Assembly (NCBI RefSeq): GCF_002261475.1
Contig: NZ_NEVN01000002.1
Location: 124,001-188,000, forward strand
Origin: Bordetella genomosp. 5
Lineage (GTDB): Bacteria > Pseudomonadota > Gammaproteobacteria > Burkholderiales > Burkholderiaceae_B
DNA: 64,000 nt
Reading direction: 5' to 3'
The notes below the pieces were generated by a model. The model was given only the letters and a program-made list of their open reading frames with translations. It searched no databases and was not told the origin of the DNA. Positions within the stretch are counted from its first letter, which is position 1. Each line of letters starts with the position of its first letter. Made by a program: the position numbers and the translations under genes. This document shows, piece by piece, positions 51,517 through 61,535 of the stretch.

Positions 51517-54393
51517 TTATTTCCCCGCCAGGGCGTCGGCATTCTCGCGCGTGCGTCCGGCCAGCAGCTGCTGTTGCAGATCGGCATCGCGCGACCAGCG
51601 GCGCTGCCACTCGGAAGGCTGCGACACGCGCGTCACCTGCACGGCGGTCACCTTGTATTCGGGGCAGTTGGTCGCCCAGTCCGAGTTGTCGGTGGTGACC
51701 ACGTTCGCGCCCGATTCGGGGAAGTGGAACGTGGTGTATACCACGCCCGGCTGCACCCGGTCGGTCAGGGTGGCGCGCAGCACCGTTTCGCCGGCCCGGC
51801 TCTGGATGCCGACCCAGTCGCCTTCGGCCACGCCGCGGTCCTCGGCGTCCTGGGGGTGGATCTCGAGCACGTCCTCGCCGTGCCACATCACATTCGGCGT
51901 GCGGCGGGTCTGGGCGCCCACGTTGTACTGCGACAGGATGCGGCCCGTGGTGAGCAGCAGCGGGAAGCGCCGCGTACTGCGTTCGTCGGTCGGCACGTAG
52001 CGGGTGATCATGAATCGGCCCTTGCCGCGCACGAACTCGTCGATATGCATGATGGGCGTGCCCTCGGGCGCCGCGTCGTTGCACGGCCATTGCAGGCTGC
52101 CGTGCTGGTCGAGCTTGGCATAGTTCACCCCGGTGAAGGTCGGCGTGAGGCGCGCGATCTCGTCCATGATCTCGCTCGGGTGCGTGTAGTTCATGGGGTA
52201 GCCAAGCGCGTTCGACAGCGCCGCCGTGACTTCCCAGTCGGCTTTGCCGTTCTTGGGCTCCATCACCTTGCGCACGCGCGAGATGCGGCGTTCGGCGTTG
52301 GTGAAGGTGCCGTCTTTCTCGAGGAACGACGAGCCCGGCAGGAAGACGTGCGCGTACTTGGCGGTCTCGTTGAGGAACAGGTCCTGCACCACGATGCATT
52401 CCATGGCCGAGAGCGCGGCGGCCACGTGCTGGGTGTTGGGATCGGACTGCACGATGTCCTCGCCCTGGCAGTACAGGCCCTTGAAGGATCCCGCCAGCGC
52501 CGCCTCGAACATGTTCGGAATGCGCAGCCCCGGTTCGGGTTGCAGCGTGACGCCCCAGTCGGCCTCGAACTGATGGCGCGTGATGTCGTCGGAGATGTGG
52601 CGATAGCCCGGCAGCTCGTGCGGGAAGGAGCCCATGTCGCACGAGCCTTGCACGTTGTTCTGGCCGCGCAGGGGGTTCACGCCCACGCCCTCGCGTCCGA
52701 TGTTGCCGGTGGCCATGGCCAGGTTTGCGATCGCCATCACGGTGGTCGAGCCCTGGCTGTGTTCCGTGACCCCCAGGCCGTAATAGATGGCGCCGTTGCC
52801 GCCGCCGGCGTAAAGCCGGGCCGCGCCGCGCACCGCGGCGGCGGGCACGCCGGTGATCTCCTGCATGGCTTCGGGCGAGTTTTCGGGCAAGGCCGCGAAG
52901 GCCGCCCACTGCTCGTAGGCCTTGGTTTCGCAGCGCTCGGCCACGAAACTTTGGTCGACCAGACCCTCGGTCACGATCACATGCGCCAGCGAGGTCAGCA
53001 GCGCGGTGTTGGTGCCGGGCCGCACCTGCAGATGGTAGTCGGCCTTGATGTGCGGCGAGCTCACCAGTTCGATGCGGCGCGGATCGATCACGATCAGGCG
53101 CGCGCCCTGGCGCAGCCGCCGCTTCAGGCGCGACGCGAACACCGGATGCCCGCTGCTGGGGTTCGCGCCCATCACGATCACCAAGTCGGTATGCATCACG
53201 GAGTCGAAGGTCTGCGTGCCTGCGGACTCGCCCAGCGTCTGCTTCAGGCCGTAGCCGGTAGGCGAATGGCACACGCGCGCACAGGTGTCGACGTTGTTGG
53301 TGTTGAAGGCCGCGCGCACGAGCTTCTGCACCAGCCAGGTCTCTTCGTTGGTGCAGCGCGAGGAGGTGATGCCGCCCACCGCGTCCTTGCCATGCTCGCC
53401 CTGGATCCGGCGGAACTCGCTCGCCGCGTACTGGATGGCCTCGTCCCACGAGACCTCCTGCCACGGATCGGTGATGCGCCTGCGGATCATGGGCTTGAGG
53501 ACGCGCTCCTTGTGGGTCGCGTAGCCCCAGGCGAAGCGGCCCTTCACACAGGAGTGGCCGCGATTGGCCTGGCCGTCTTTCCAGGGCACCATGCGCACCA
53601 GTTCCTGCCCTTTCATTTCTGCCTTGAAGCCGCAGCCCACGCCGCAATAGGCGCAGGTGGTGATCACCGAATGCTCGGCCTGGCCCATCATGATGACGGT
53701 TTTTTCCTGCAGCGTCGCGGTCGGACAGGCCTGCACGCAGGCGCCGCACGACACGCACTCGCTTTCCATGAAGGGCTGGTCCTGGCCCGGCGACACGCGC
53801 GATCCGAAGCCTTTGCCCGAGATCGTCAGCGCGAACGTGCCCTGGGTTTCTTCGCAGGCGCGCACGCAGCGGTTGCAGACGATGCACTTGGCCGGGTCGT
53901 AGGTGAAGTAAGGATTGGACTCGTCCTGCGCGGCGTGGATGTGGTTCGCGCCGTCGGTGCCGTAGCGCACGTTGCGCAGGCCCACCACGCCCGCCATGTC
54001 CTGCAGCTCGCAGTCGCCGTTCGCCGCGCAGGTCAGGCAGTCGAGCGGGTGATCCGAGATGTAGAGCTCCATCACGCCGCGGCGCAGGTCGTGCAGCTTG
54101 GGCGTTTCGGTGTACACCACCATGCCGTTCTCGGCGGGCGTGGTGCACGAGGCGGGATAGCCGCGCCGCCCCTCGATCTGCACCAGGCAGAGCCGGCACG
54201 AGCCGAACGGCTCGAGGCTGTCGGTGGCGCACAGCTTGGGGATGTTGATGCCGGCCTCGGCGGCCGCGCGCATGACCGAGGTGCCTTCGGGCACCTGGAT
54301 CTCCTGGCCGTCGATGGTCAGGGTCACGAAGTCGGTGGCGGTGCGGGCCGGCGTGCCGAGGTCGCGTTCGCGCTTGATCACGATTTCGAACAT
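51517..54393 (-). CDS. fdsA: Formate dehydrogenase alpha subunit (molybdenum-containing)
   Basis: The 958-residue subunit has an N-terminal [2Fe-2S] ferredoxin domain, HPLDCLTCAANGDC (NuoG-like), two [4Fe-4S] motifs (CIVCNRCVRACEE and CVSCGACVQACP), a further CAYCGVGC site and the molybdopterin-bisMGD domain with catalytic Cys375-His376 in VCHSPTGYG. The C-terminal MoCo-binding domain contains ENxx-type GEDVLEIHPQDAEDRG. ATG 54393 is used. It oxidises formate to CO2, passing electrons to FdsB/FdsG and NAD. Confidence 0.97.
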   Translation of the reverse strand: MFEIVIKRERDLGTPARTATDFVTLTIDGQEIQVPEGTSVMRAAAEAGINIPKLCATDSLEPFGSCRLCLVQIEGRRGYPASCTTPAENGMVVYTETPKLHDLRRGVMELYISDHPLDCLTCAANGDCELQDMAGVVGLRNVRYGTDGANHIHAAQDESNPYFTYDPAKCIVCNRCVRACEETQGTFALTISGKGFGSRVSPGQDQPFMESECVSCGACVQACPTATLQEKTVIMMGQAEHSVITTCAYCGVGCGFKAEMKGQELVRMVPWKDGQANRGHSCVKGRFAWGYATHKERVLKPMIRRRITDPWQEVSWDEAIQYAASEFRRIQGEHGKDAVGGITSSRCTNEETWLVQKLVRAAFNTNNVDTCARVCHSPTGYGLKQTLGESAGTQTFDSVMHTDLVIVMGANPSSGHPVFASRLKRRLRQGARLIVIDPRRIELVSSPHIKADYHLQVRPGTNTALLTSLAHVIVTEGLVDQSFVAERCETKAYEQWAAFAALPENSPEAMQEITGVPAAAVRGAARLYAGGGNGAIYYGLGVTEHSQGSTTVMAIANLAMATGNIGREGVGVNPLRGQNNVQGSCDMGSFPHELPGYRHISDDITRHQFEADWGVTLQPEPGLRIPNMFEAALAGSFKGLYCQGEDIVQSDPNTQHVAAALSAMECIVVQDLFLNETAKYAHVFLPGSSFLEKDGTFTNAERRISRVRKVMEPKNGKADWEVTAALSNALGYPMNYTHPSEIMDEIARLTPTFTGVNYAKLDQHGSLQWPCNDAAPEGTPIMHIDEFVRGKGRFMITRYVPTDERSTRRFPLLLTTGRILSQYNVGAQTRRTPNVMWHGEDVLEIHPQDAEDRGVAEGDWVGIQSRAGETVLRATLTDRVQPGVVYTTFHFPESGANVVTTDNSDWATNCPEYKVTAVQVTRVSQPSEWQRRWSRDADLQQQLLAGRTRENADALAGK

Positions 54394-54410
54394 GAGCGGT
54401 CTCCGAAGAA

Positions 54411-56003
54411 TCAGGCGGGCTGGGCCGTGCGGGTCAGGCCGAAGTCGGCGGGGAAGTGGTCCAGCGCCGACAGCACCGGGAACGGCGCCATGCCGCCGAG
54501 GGCGCAGAGCGAGCCGCCCAGCATGGTGTCGCACAGGTCGCGCAGCAGCACGACCTGCTGCTCGCGTGCCGCGCCGCCCGCGATGATGCGGTCGATCGTC
54601 TCGACCCCGCGGGTCGAGCCGATGCGACAGGGCGTGCATTTGCCACAGGACTCGATCGCGCAGAATTCCATGGCGTAGCGGGCCATGTGCGCCATGTCGA
54701 CGGTGTCGTCGAAGGCCACCAGGCCGCCGTGTCCGATCATGGCCGAGATGCGCGCATAACCTTCGTAATCGAGCGGCTCGTCCCATTGCGACTCGGGCAG
54801 GTAGGCGCCGAGCGGGCCGCCGACCTGCACGGCCTTGAGCGGCCGGCCGCTGGCCGAGCCACCGCCGAAGTCGTAGAGCAACTCGCGCAGCGTCAGCCCG
54901 AAGGCCTTTTCGACCAGGCCGCCATGCTTCAGGTTGCCCGCGAGCTGGAACGGCAGTGTGCCGTGCGAGCGGCCCACGCCGAATTCGCGGTAGTAGGTCG
55001 CGCCGCGCGCCAGGATCGTGGGCACGGTGGCGAGCGATATCACGTTGTTGATCACCGTGGGCTTGCCGAACAGGCCCTGCACCGCGGGCAGCGGCGGCTT
55101 GGCGCGCACCACGCCCCGCTTGCCTTCGAGGCTTTCGAGCAACGAGGTCTCTTCGCCGCAGATATAGGCGCCGGCGCCGACCCGCACTTCCATGTCGAAG
55201 GCCCGCCCGCTGCCGTGGATGTCCACGCCGAGCCAGCCCACCTCGCGCGCGCGCCGGATGGCCTCGCGCAGCGTGGCGATCGCCTGCGGATACTCCGAGC
55301 GCACATAGATGTAGCCCTGCGTCGCGCCCACGCCCAGGCCGGCGATGGTCATGCCCTCGATGAGCGCGTAGGGATCGCCCTCCATCAGCAGGCGGTCGGC
55401 GTAGGTGCCGGAGTCGCCCTCGTCGGCATTGCACACGATGTATTTGCGCGAGCCGGCCGCGGCGAGCACGGTCTTCCACTTGATGCCGGTCGGGAAGGCG
55501 GCGCCGCCGCGCCCGCGCAGGCCGGAGTCGACCACTTCCTGCACGATGGCGTCGGCGCTCATCGTCAGTGCCCGCTCCAGGCCCGCCAGGCCGCCATGCG
55601 CGGCGTAATCCTGGATCGACAGCGGATCGGTCACGCCCACGCGTTCGAAGGTCAGGCGCTCCTGGCGCGCGAGATAGGGGATGGCCTCGGTGGGCCCATG
55701 GCACAGCGGGTGCGCCGCGCCGTCGAGCCAGCCACAGGCGAACAGACTGTCCAGATCCTCGAGCTGCACCGGCCCATACGCCACGCGGCCGGCCGGCGTG
55801 GCGATCTCCACCAGCGGCTCGAGCCAGAGCAGGCCGCGCGAGCCGTTGCGCACGATATCGATGGGCCGTCCGAGCGCGTCGGCGCGGCGGGCGATGTCGT
55901 CGGCAATCGCGTCGGCGTCGAGCGCCAGCGCGGCCGCGTCGCGCGGCACATACACCCGCACCAGCGGTGGCTCGTTGCGCGGGGTGACGATGGGGGCGTT
56001 CAT
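54411..56003 (-). CDS. fdsB: Formate dehydrogenase beta subunit (FMN, NADH-binding)
   Basis: The 530-residue subunit fuses a thioredoxin-like [2Fe-2S] region (about 1-120) to a NuoF-like domain: GRGGAAFPTGIKWK and ICGEETSLLESLEGKRG (FMN/NADH sites), and ESCGKCTPCRIG for the [4Fe-4S] cluster. ATG 56003 gives the right family length and overlaps the fdsG stop by 4 nt. It transfers electrons from FdsA to NAD. Confidence 0.97.
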   Translation of the reverse strand: MNAPIVTPRNEPPLVRVYVPRDAAALALDADAIADDIARRADALGRPIDIVRNGSRGLLWLEPLVEIATPAGRVAYGPVQLEDLDSLFACGWLDGAAHPLCHGPTEAIPYLARQERLTFERVGVTDPLSIQDYAAHGGLAGLERALTMSADAIVQEVVDSGLRGRGGAAFPTGIKWKTVLAAAGSRKYIVCNADEGDSGTYADRLLMEGDPYALIEGMTIAGLGVGATQGYIYVRSEYPQAIATLREAIRRAREVGWLGVDIHGSGRAFDMEVRVGAGAYICGEETSLLESLEGKRGVVRAKPPLPAVQGLFGKPTVINNVISLATVPTILARGATYYREFGVGRSHGTLPFQLAGNLKHGGLVEKAFGLTLRELLYDFGGGSASGRPLKAVQVGGPLGAYLPESQWDEPLDYEGYARISAMIGHGGLVAFDDTVDMAHMARYAMEFCAIESCGKCTPCRIGSTRGVETIDRIIAGGAAREQQVVLLRDLCDTMLGGSLCALGGMAPFPVLSALDHFPADFGLTRTAQPA

Positions 56004-56554
56004 GCGGACTCCTTGAGCGCGCGGCCCAGCAGACGGTCGAAGCGCTGCGGCGTGACCCGGGCGTGGGGCCGGCCGTCGATCAGCATGGCGGGCGACTGGG
56101 CGCACAGGCCCAGGCAGTACACCGGCTCGAGCGTGACCGCGCCATCGGCGCCGTGCTCGTGAAAATCGCAGCCGAGACGGGCGCGGGCATGGCCGGCGAG
56201 GGCGTCGGCGCCCATGGCCTTACAGGCCTCCGCGCGACAGAGCTGCACCACGTGGCGCGCCGCCGGCTCGCTGCGAAAGTGCGGATAAAACGTGATCACA
56301 CCGTGCACTTCGGCCCGCGACAGATTCAGGATCTCGGCGATGGTCTGAACCGTCTCGGGCGGAATACAGCCCAGTTCGTCCTGCACGGCATGCAGGATCG
56401 GCAACAGGCAGCCGGGCTCGTGCAGATGCGCCGTCGCGATGCGCGCGGCGGCGGCGATGGCGGGCGAGGCCTGGGCGGCGCGGTCGCGCGCCAGGTCGCC
56501 GCCACGCGCGCCGGCGCTGGAGGCGAGATTCGCTTTGGCCGGGGATTGGGCCAT
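56000..56554 (-). CDS. fdsG: Formate dehydrogenase gamma subunit
   Basis: The 184-residue NuoE-like subunit has CLLPILHAVQDELGCIPPE, VHGVITFYPHFRSEP, and a [2Fe-2S] site formed by LCRAEACKAMG and VYCLGLCAQSP. It is the first gene of fdsGBACD; the operator of the ModE-like regulator lies 57-82 bp upstream. Confidence 0.95.
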   Translation of the reverse strand: MAQSPAKANLASSAGARGGDLARDRAAQASPAIAAAARIATAHLHEPGCLLPILHAVQDELGCIPPETVQTIAEILNLSRAEVHGVITFYPHFRSEPAARHVVQLCRAEACKAMGADALAGHARARLGCDFHEHGADGAVTLEPVYCLGLCAQSPAMLIDGRPHARVTPQRFDRLLGRALKESA

Positions 56555-56610
56555 GACTGTCTCCTCGTGGCCGCGCTGAGGGCGGCCTTCGTGATACCGG
56601 CGCCCGGCGC

Positions 56611-56636
56611 CTTATATGCAAAACAGAACATATAAG
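56611..56636. promoter_or_regulatory. Operator O1 upstream of fdsG (ModE-like dyad)
   Basis: CTTATATG-N10-CATATAAG, a perfect 8-bp inverted repeat. The word and symmetry resemble the ModE box (TTATAT...ATATAA). It lies 57 nt upstream of the fdsG start. Confidence 0.8.
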
Positions 56637-56682
56637 TGCGTCGGCTGTCGGCCGTCTCCTCGTGGGGGTTCGTCGGGTGTAG

Positions 56683-56724
56683 CCCTTGTGTGCAGCGCAA
56701 CATCAAGCCACACAAGGGTTTTTT
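56683..56724 (+). terminator. Rho-independent terminator hairpin in the leader of the ModE-like regulator gene
   Basis: CCCTTGTGTG (56683-56692) pairs perfectly with CACACAAGGG (56709-56718), followed by six T (56719-56724). It points toward the regulator but no gene lies upstream on this strand, so it may end a short leader transcript or small RNA, or act as an attenuator. Confidence 0.75.
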
Positions 56725-56777
56725 CGAATTCCGCCCCGGGTTTGGCGCTACTCTATGCGCGTTCGTCGTGCCCTTCA

Positions 56778-56799
56778 ATATGCATGAAATGACATATAA
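56778..56799. promoter_or_regulatory. Operator O2 overlapping the regulator start
   Basis: ATATG-N10-CATATAA, the same spacing and half-sites as O1 (ATATG-N10-CATAT in both). It spans the start codon of the regulator, consistent with autoregulation. Confidence 0.68.
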
Positions 56800-57883
56800 C
56801 TTTCGAATCGGGCTGCGCCCGCACTGGACCCTCGAAGGCGCCGATGGCGAGGCGCCGGGCGACGGCCTGTCGCTACAGGAGCTGCTGGCGATGCTGGCCG
56901 CCATCGACGCCACCGGGCACATCGCGGGCGCCTGCAAGGCGTGCGGACTGTCGTACCGGCACGGCTGGGGCGTGCTGCGGCGCTTCGAGGCGCTGTTCGG
57001 CACCGCGCTCATCGTCACGCGCCGGCGTCAGGGCACGCAGCTTTCGCCGTTTGCCGAGCGCCTGCTCTGGGCCAATCGCCGCATCGCGGCGCGGCTGATG
57101 CCCACGCTCGACAGCCTCGCCTCCGAGCTCCAGGAAGAGCTGGAGCGCCTGCAGACCCAGGCGCGACCGCATCTGCGTCTGCACGCCAGCCACGGTTTCG
57201 CCGTCGAGGCGCTGATGCAGCACTGGGGGCAGCGTGAGCCCGCGTTGGAGTTGCGTTATCGCACGGCGGTGGAGGCGCTCGCTTCGCTCGAGCGCGGCGA
57301 TTGCGATCTCGCCGGCTTCCAGATCCCGCTGGGCGAATTCGAGCGCGGCATCTATGCCAATTACGCGCAATGGCTGCACGACGACGAGCACCTGCTCATC
57401 CACCTGGCCGTACGCAGCACGGGGCTGTTCGCCGTGGCGGGCAATCCCAAGCAGGTGCGGGGCGTGGCCGACCTGGCGCGACCGGACATCCGCTTCGTCA
57501 ACCGCCAGCCGGGATCCAGCACGCGTTTTCTGGTGCATCTGATGCTGCAGCGGGCCGGGATCGCGGCCGACGCCGTGCAGGGCTTCCAGACCAATGAGTT
57601 CACGCACATGGCGATCGCGGCGCACATCGCCAGCGGCATGGCCGATACGGGCGTGGGCGTCGAGACGGCGGCGCGCCGCTTCGGGCTGGACTTCATTCCG
57701 CTGGTCCAGGAGCGCTATTTTTTCGCCATCCGCAAGAGTGCGCTGGAGAGCCCGGCGATGCGGGAGTTTCTGCGTTTCCTGCGCAGCGCCGGCTTTCTGC
57801 GTTGCGTGGCCGAGCTGGTGGGTTACGACGCCGCCAAGACCGGCCAGATCCAGACCGTGCGGGAGGCCTTCTTCGGGGCGTAG
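56780..57883 (+). CDS. ModE-like regulator with substrate-binding domain (formate dehydrogenase regulator)
   Basis: The 367-residue protein has an N-terminal ModE/LysR-type winged helix (about 25-110: [45 protein letters not shown], then [16 protein letters not shown]) and a periplasmic-binding-protein-like domain (about 125-350). The effector is probably molybdate, tungstate or formate (inference). It diverges from fdsGBACD and shares two operator-like dyads with it. The start is uncertain: ATG 56780 overlaps O2, and an in-frame ATG at 56789 is also possible. It is 32 nt upstream of moaA. Confidence 0.85.
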   Translation: MHEMTYNFRIGLRPHWTLEGADGEAPGDGLSLQELLAMLAAIDATGHIAGACKACGLSYRHGWGVLRRFEALFGTALIVTRRRQGTQLSPFAERLLWANRRIAARLMPTLDSLASELQEELERLQTQARPHLRLHASHGFAVEALMQHWGQREPALELRYRTAVEALASLERGDCDLAGFQIPLGEFERGIYANYAQWLHDDEHLLIHLAVRSTGLFAVAGNPKQVRGVADLARPDIRFVNRQPGSSTRFLVHLMLQRAGIAADAVQGFQTNEFTHMAIAAHIASGMADTGVGVETAARRFGLDFIPLVQERYFFAIRKSALESPAMREFLRFLRSAGFLRCVAELVGYDAAKTGQIQTVREAFFGA

Positions 57884-57915
57884 GGGTATCGGCGCGCTCT
57901 GCCGCCGCTGGCGCT

Positions 57916-59025
<1,110 letters not shown>

Positions 59026-59079
59026 GCCGGACGCCCGGCCGCCGTTTCCGGCGCCTGCCATCGCGGCGGCCGCGCCCGA

Positions 59080-60282
59080 TTACGACAGCCAGTGCGCGAG
59101 GTCGTAGTAACGCACCACGTCGCCGTCGTTCAGCGTCTGACCCGCAGGCAGGCGCGCAAGCCCGGTGCTCCAGGGCAGCGAGCTGACAATGTTCGATGCC
59201 TGCGTGCGATACAGCTCGAGCTCGGCGCCGGTATCGGTTTCGCGACGCTGCACGCGCACGAACTCCTCGCGGCTTTCGGTGCGTGGAGCCGGCAGGCGCA
59301 GCACCGCGCGCGACACCTGCGGCAGCGTGACCGCGCGGCCCTGCATGCGTCGCACGAGCGGCGAGACCAGCACCATGAATACCGCAAAGCTCGACACCGG
59401 ATTGCCCGGCAGCGATACCACCGGCTTGCCGTCCACGTGAGCCAGCGCCACCGGCTTGCCCGGCTTCATGCGCACCTTCCAGAGCGTGAGCGTGCCGCCC
59501 AGCGCTTCGAGCGCGGGCTTGACCAGATCCCGCTCACCGACCGACACGCCGCCGGTGCTCAGGACCAGATCGCAGTCGCGCAGCAGCGTCTGCAAGGCTT
59601 CGCGCGTGTCGGCTTCGTCGTCGCGCGCATGCAGCACATGCACGACATCGGCGCCGATGCCTTCGACCAGGCTCGCGAGCATCGGGGCATTGGAGTTGTA
59701 GATCTGCGCTTCGGTGCGCGTCTGGCCGGGGGCGACGAGCTCGTCGCCGGTGGTGAGTACGCCCACGCGCACGCGCCGGAACACGCGGGTCTGCGCCAGA
59801 CCCTGCGAGGCCAGCAACGCGATGTGAGCCGCGCCCAGCACGATGCCTGCCTCGAGCACGATCTGGCCCGCCTGGGTGTCTTCGGCGCGCTTGCGCACGT
59901 GCTGGCCGAGCCTGGCTTCGCCGGTGATCTCGACTCGGCCGTCGGTCTCGCGGGTGTTCTCCTGCATGATGACGGTGTCGGCGCCGGGCGGAATGAGACT
60001 GCCGGTGAAGAGCCGGGTCGCCTGGCCGGGCAGCGCGGGCTGCGGCGCGTCGCCGGCATAGACGCGTTGCTGGATGGGCAGCGGTTTGCCGGCGGCGAGG
60101 TCGGCGTGGCGCACGGCGTAACCGTCCATCTCGCTGTTGTCGGCCGGCGGCAGGTCGAGCGTGGCGCACACCGATTCGGCCAGCACGCGGCCGGCCAGTC
60201 GCGCGAGCGGCAACAGCTCGGTCTCGGCAACGGGCCCGGCGGCCTCGAGCAATTGCGCCTGGGCCTGTTCGAACTCGAGCAT
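59080..60282 (-). CDS. moeA: Molybdopterin molybdenumtransferase MoeA
   Basis: The 400-residue protein has the MoeA domains: N-terminal (LPLARLAGRVLAESVCATLDLPPADNSEMDGYAV), gephyrin-like MoCF domain with TGDELV and LSTGGVSVGERDLVK, and the C-terminal domain. It inserts molybdate into adenylated molybdopterin. It is the last gene of moaC-moaD-moaE-moaB-moeA, 2 nt after moaB. Confidence 0.96.
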   Translation of the reverse strand: MLEFEQAQAQLLEAAGPVAETELLPLARLAGRVLAESVCATLDLPPADNSEMDGYAVRHADLAAGKPLPIQQRVYAGDAPQPALPGQATRLFTGSLIPPGADTVIMQENTRETDGRVEITGEARLGQHVRKRAEDTQAGQIVLEAGIVLGAAHIALLASQGLAQTRVFRRVRVGVLTTGDELVAPGQTRTEAQIYNSNAPMLASLVEGIGADVVHVLHARDDEADTREALQTLLRDCDLVLSTGGVSVGERDLVKPALEALGGTLTLWKVRMKPGKPVALAHVDGKPVVSLPGNPVSSFAVFMVLVSPLVRRMQGRAVTLPQVSRAVLRLPAPRTESREEFVRVQRRETDTGAELELYRTQASNIVSSLPWSTGLARLPAGQTLNDGDVVRYYDLAHWLS

Positions 60283-60284
60283 GC

Positions 60285-60806
60285 TTATTCCTCGGTGTTG
60301 CGGCGGCGCAGGGGCGCCGCGAAATTGCAGGGTTTGTGATCGCTGTCGAGCTGCTCGCGGATGATGCCGTCCCAGGCGGTCTGGCAGGCATCGTTGGAGC
60401 CCGGAATGCAGAAGATCACGGTGTTGTTGGCATAGCCGGCGATGGCGCGCGACTGCAGCGCCGAACTGCCGATTTCGGTGTAGGAGATCTGGCGGAACAG
60501 CTCGCCGAAGCCATCGATCTCGCGATCGAACAACACCCGCACCGCTTCCGGCGTGCAGTCGCGTTCGGCGAAACCCGTGCCGCCGTTGGTCATGATGACC
60601 TGCACCTCGGGGTCGGCGATCCATTCGCTCAGGATGCGGCGGATCGCGTAGCGGTCGTGACCCACGATGTCGCGGCGCACGCATTGATGGCCGGCCTGGG
60701 CGAGGCCATGGACCAGGATGTTGCCGGACGTGTCGTCGCCCGCGCTGCGGGAGTTGCTCACGGTGAGGACGGCGCAGGCCAGCGATACTTTCTTGTCGGT
60801 ATCCAT
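60285..60806 (-). CDS. moaB: Molybdopterin adenylyltransferase MoaB
   Basis: The 173-residue protein has the MoaB/MogA motifs VLTVSNSRSAGDDTSG, MTNGGTGFAERDCTPEAV, GFGELFRQISYTEIGSSALQSRAIAG and the C-terminal FCIPGSNDAC. It activates molybdopterin by adenylation in bacteria that lack mogA. ATG 60806 overlaps the moaE stop (TGATG). Confidence 0.94.
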   Translation of the reverse strand: MDTDKKVSLACAVLTVSNSRSAGDDTSGNILVHGLAQAGHQCVRRDIVGHDRYAIRRILSEWIADPEVQVIMTNGGTGFAERDCTPEAVRVLFDREIDGFGELFRQISYTEIGSSALQSRAIAGYANNTVIFCIPGSNDACQTAWDGIIREQLDSDHKPCNFAAPLRRRNTEE

Positions 60807-61282
60807 CAGCGTTCCTTGGGATGCGTCGGTTCGTCTTGCCAGGAATCGGTGCGTTCGGCGTCGGCGGCGCGCTGCTCGACCCAGAAGGTCTCGCCGGACG
60901 CCAGGGCCTCGCGCTTCCAGAAGGGCGCGCGGGTCTTCAGGGCGTCGATGATGAATTCGCAGCCGCGGAAGGCGTCGCCACGGTGGGCGCTCGCCACGCC
61001 CACGAACACGATGCGCGCGCCCAGCTCCAGCCGGCCCACGCGATGCATGACCAGCGTGGCCGCCAGCGGCCAGCGCTCGCGCGCGCTCCGTGCGATGTCC
61101 TCGAGCTCGCGCTCGCACATGCCGGGATAGTGTTCGAGAAACAGGGCGTCGGTGGGCTGCCCGGGGGCGAAGTCGCGCACGTAGCCCGTGAACGTGACCA
61201 CGGCGCCGGCATTGCCGGCCGCCTCGAGCAATCGCTGCTTCAGCTCGGCTTCGTCGAAATCGGCTTCCTGCACGTAGATCAT
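60806..61282 (-). CDS. moaE: Molybdopterin synthase catalytic subunit MoaE
   Basis: The 158-residue subunit has the MoaE patterns VVTFTGYVRDF, LEHYPGMCERELEDIA, VGRLELGARIVFVGVASAHRGDAF and the catalytic Lys region KTRAPFWKREALASGETFWVE. With MoaD it adds the dithiolene sulfurs to precursor Z. It starts 1 nt before moaD's stop region. Confidence 0.95.
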   Translation of the reverse strand: MIYVQEADFDEAELKQRLLEAAGNAGAVVTFTGYVRDFAPGQPTDALFLEHYPGMCERELEDIARSARERWPLAATLVMHRVGRLELGARIVFVGVASAHRGDAFRGCEFIIDALKTRAPFWKREALASGETFWVEQRAADAERTDSWQDEPTHPKER

Positions 61283-61283
61283 G

Positions 61284-61535
61284 CTAGCCCCCGGTCACGG
61301 GTTCGAAGACCGCCACTTCGTCGCCCGGCGCGATCACGGCCTCGGGCTTGGCGTGCGTCTGGTTGATGGCGAGCTTGAGCCGGCGGGTCTGCCCGAGCTG
61401 AGGGTAGCGCTCGGTGAGCGCGGCCAGCAACTGCGTGCCCGTCGTGGGGCCGGCGAGCGGCCAGACCTCGCTGCGCTTGCCGGTCAGCTCGGCGATGCGC
61501 GCGAAATACAGCAGATCAATCGTTGCGCCATTCAC
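61284..61535 (-). CDS. moaD: Molybdopterin synthase sulfur carrier subunit MoaD
   Basis: The 83-residue protein has a ubiquitin-like fold with IDLLYFARIAELTGKRSE and ends in the carboxyl-terminal VTGG that is thiocarboxylated. It starts with GTG at 61535; an out-of-frame ATG lies just inside. It overlaps moaC by 20 nt. Confidence 0.94.
   Translation of the reverse strand: MNGATIDLLYFARIAELTGKRSEVWPLAGPTTGTQLLAALTERYPQLGQTRRLKLAINQTHAKPEAVIAPGDEVAVFEPVTGG

Noticed and set aside
50314-54678. A 1454-codon open frame on the plus strand
   Set aside because: It is antisense to fdsA and neighbours; its product is Ala/Gly/Arg/His-rich with no recognisable domain, while the minus-strand genes have clear catalytic motifs.
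51517-55704. A single very large minus-strand gene spanning fdsA and part of fdsB
   Set aside because: Only the part starting at ATG 54393 matches FdsA. The upstream extension is out of frame with fdsB and carries no domains.
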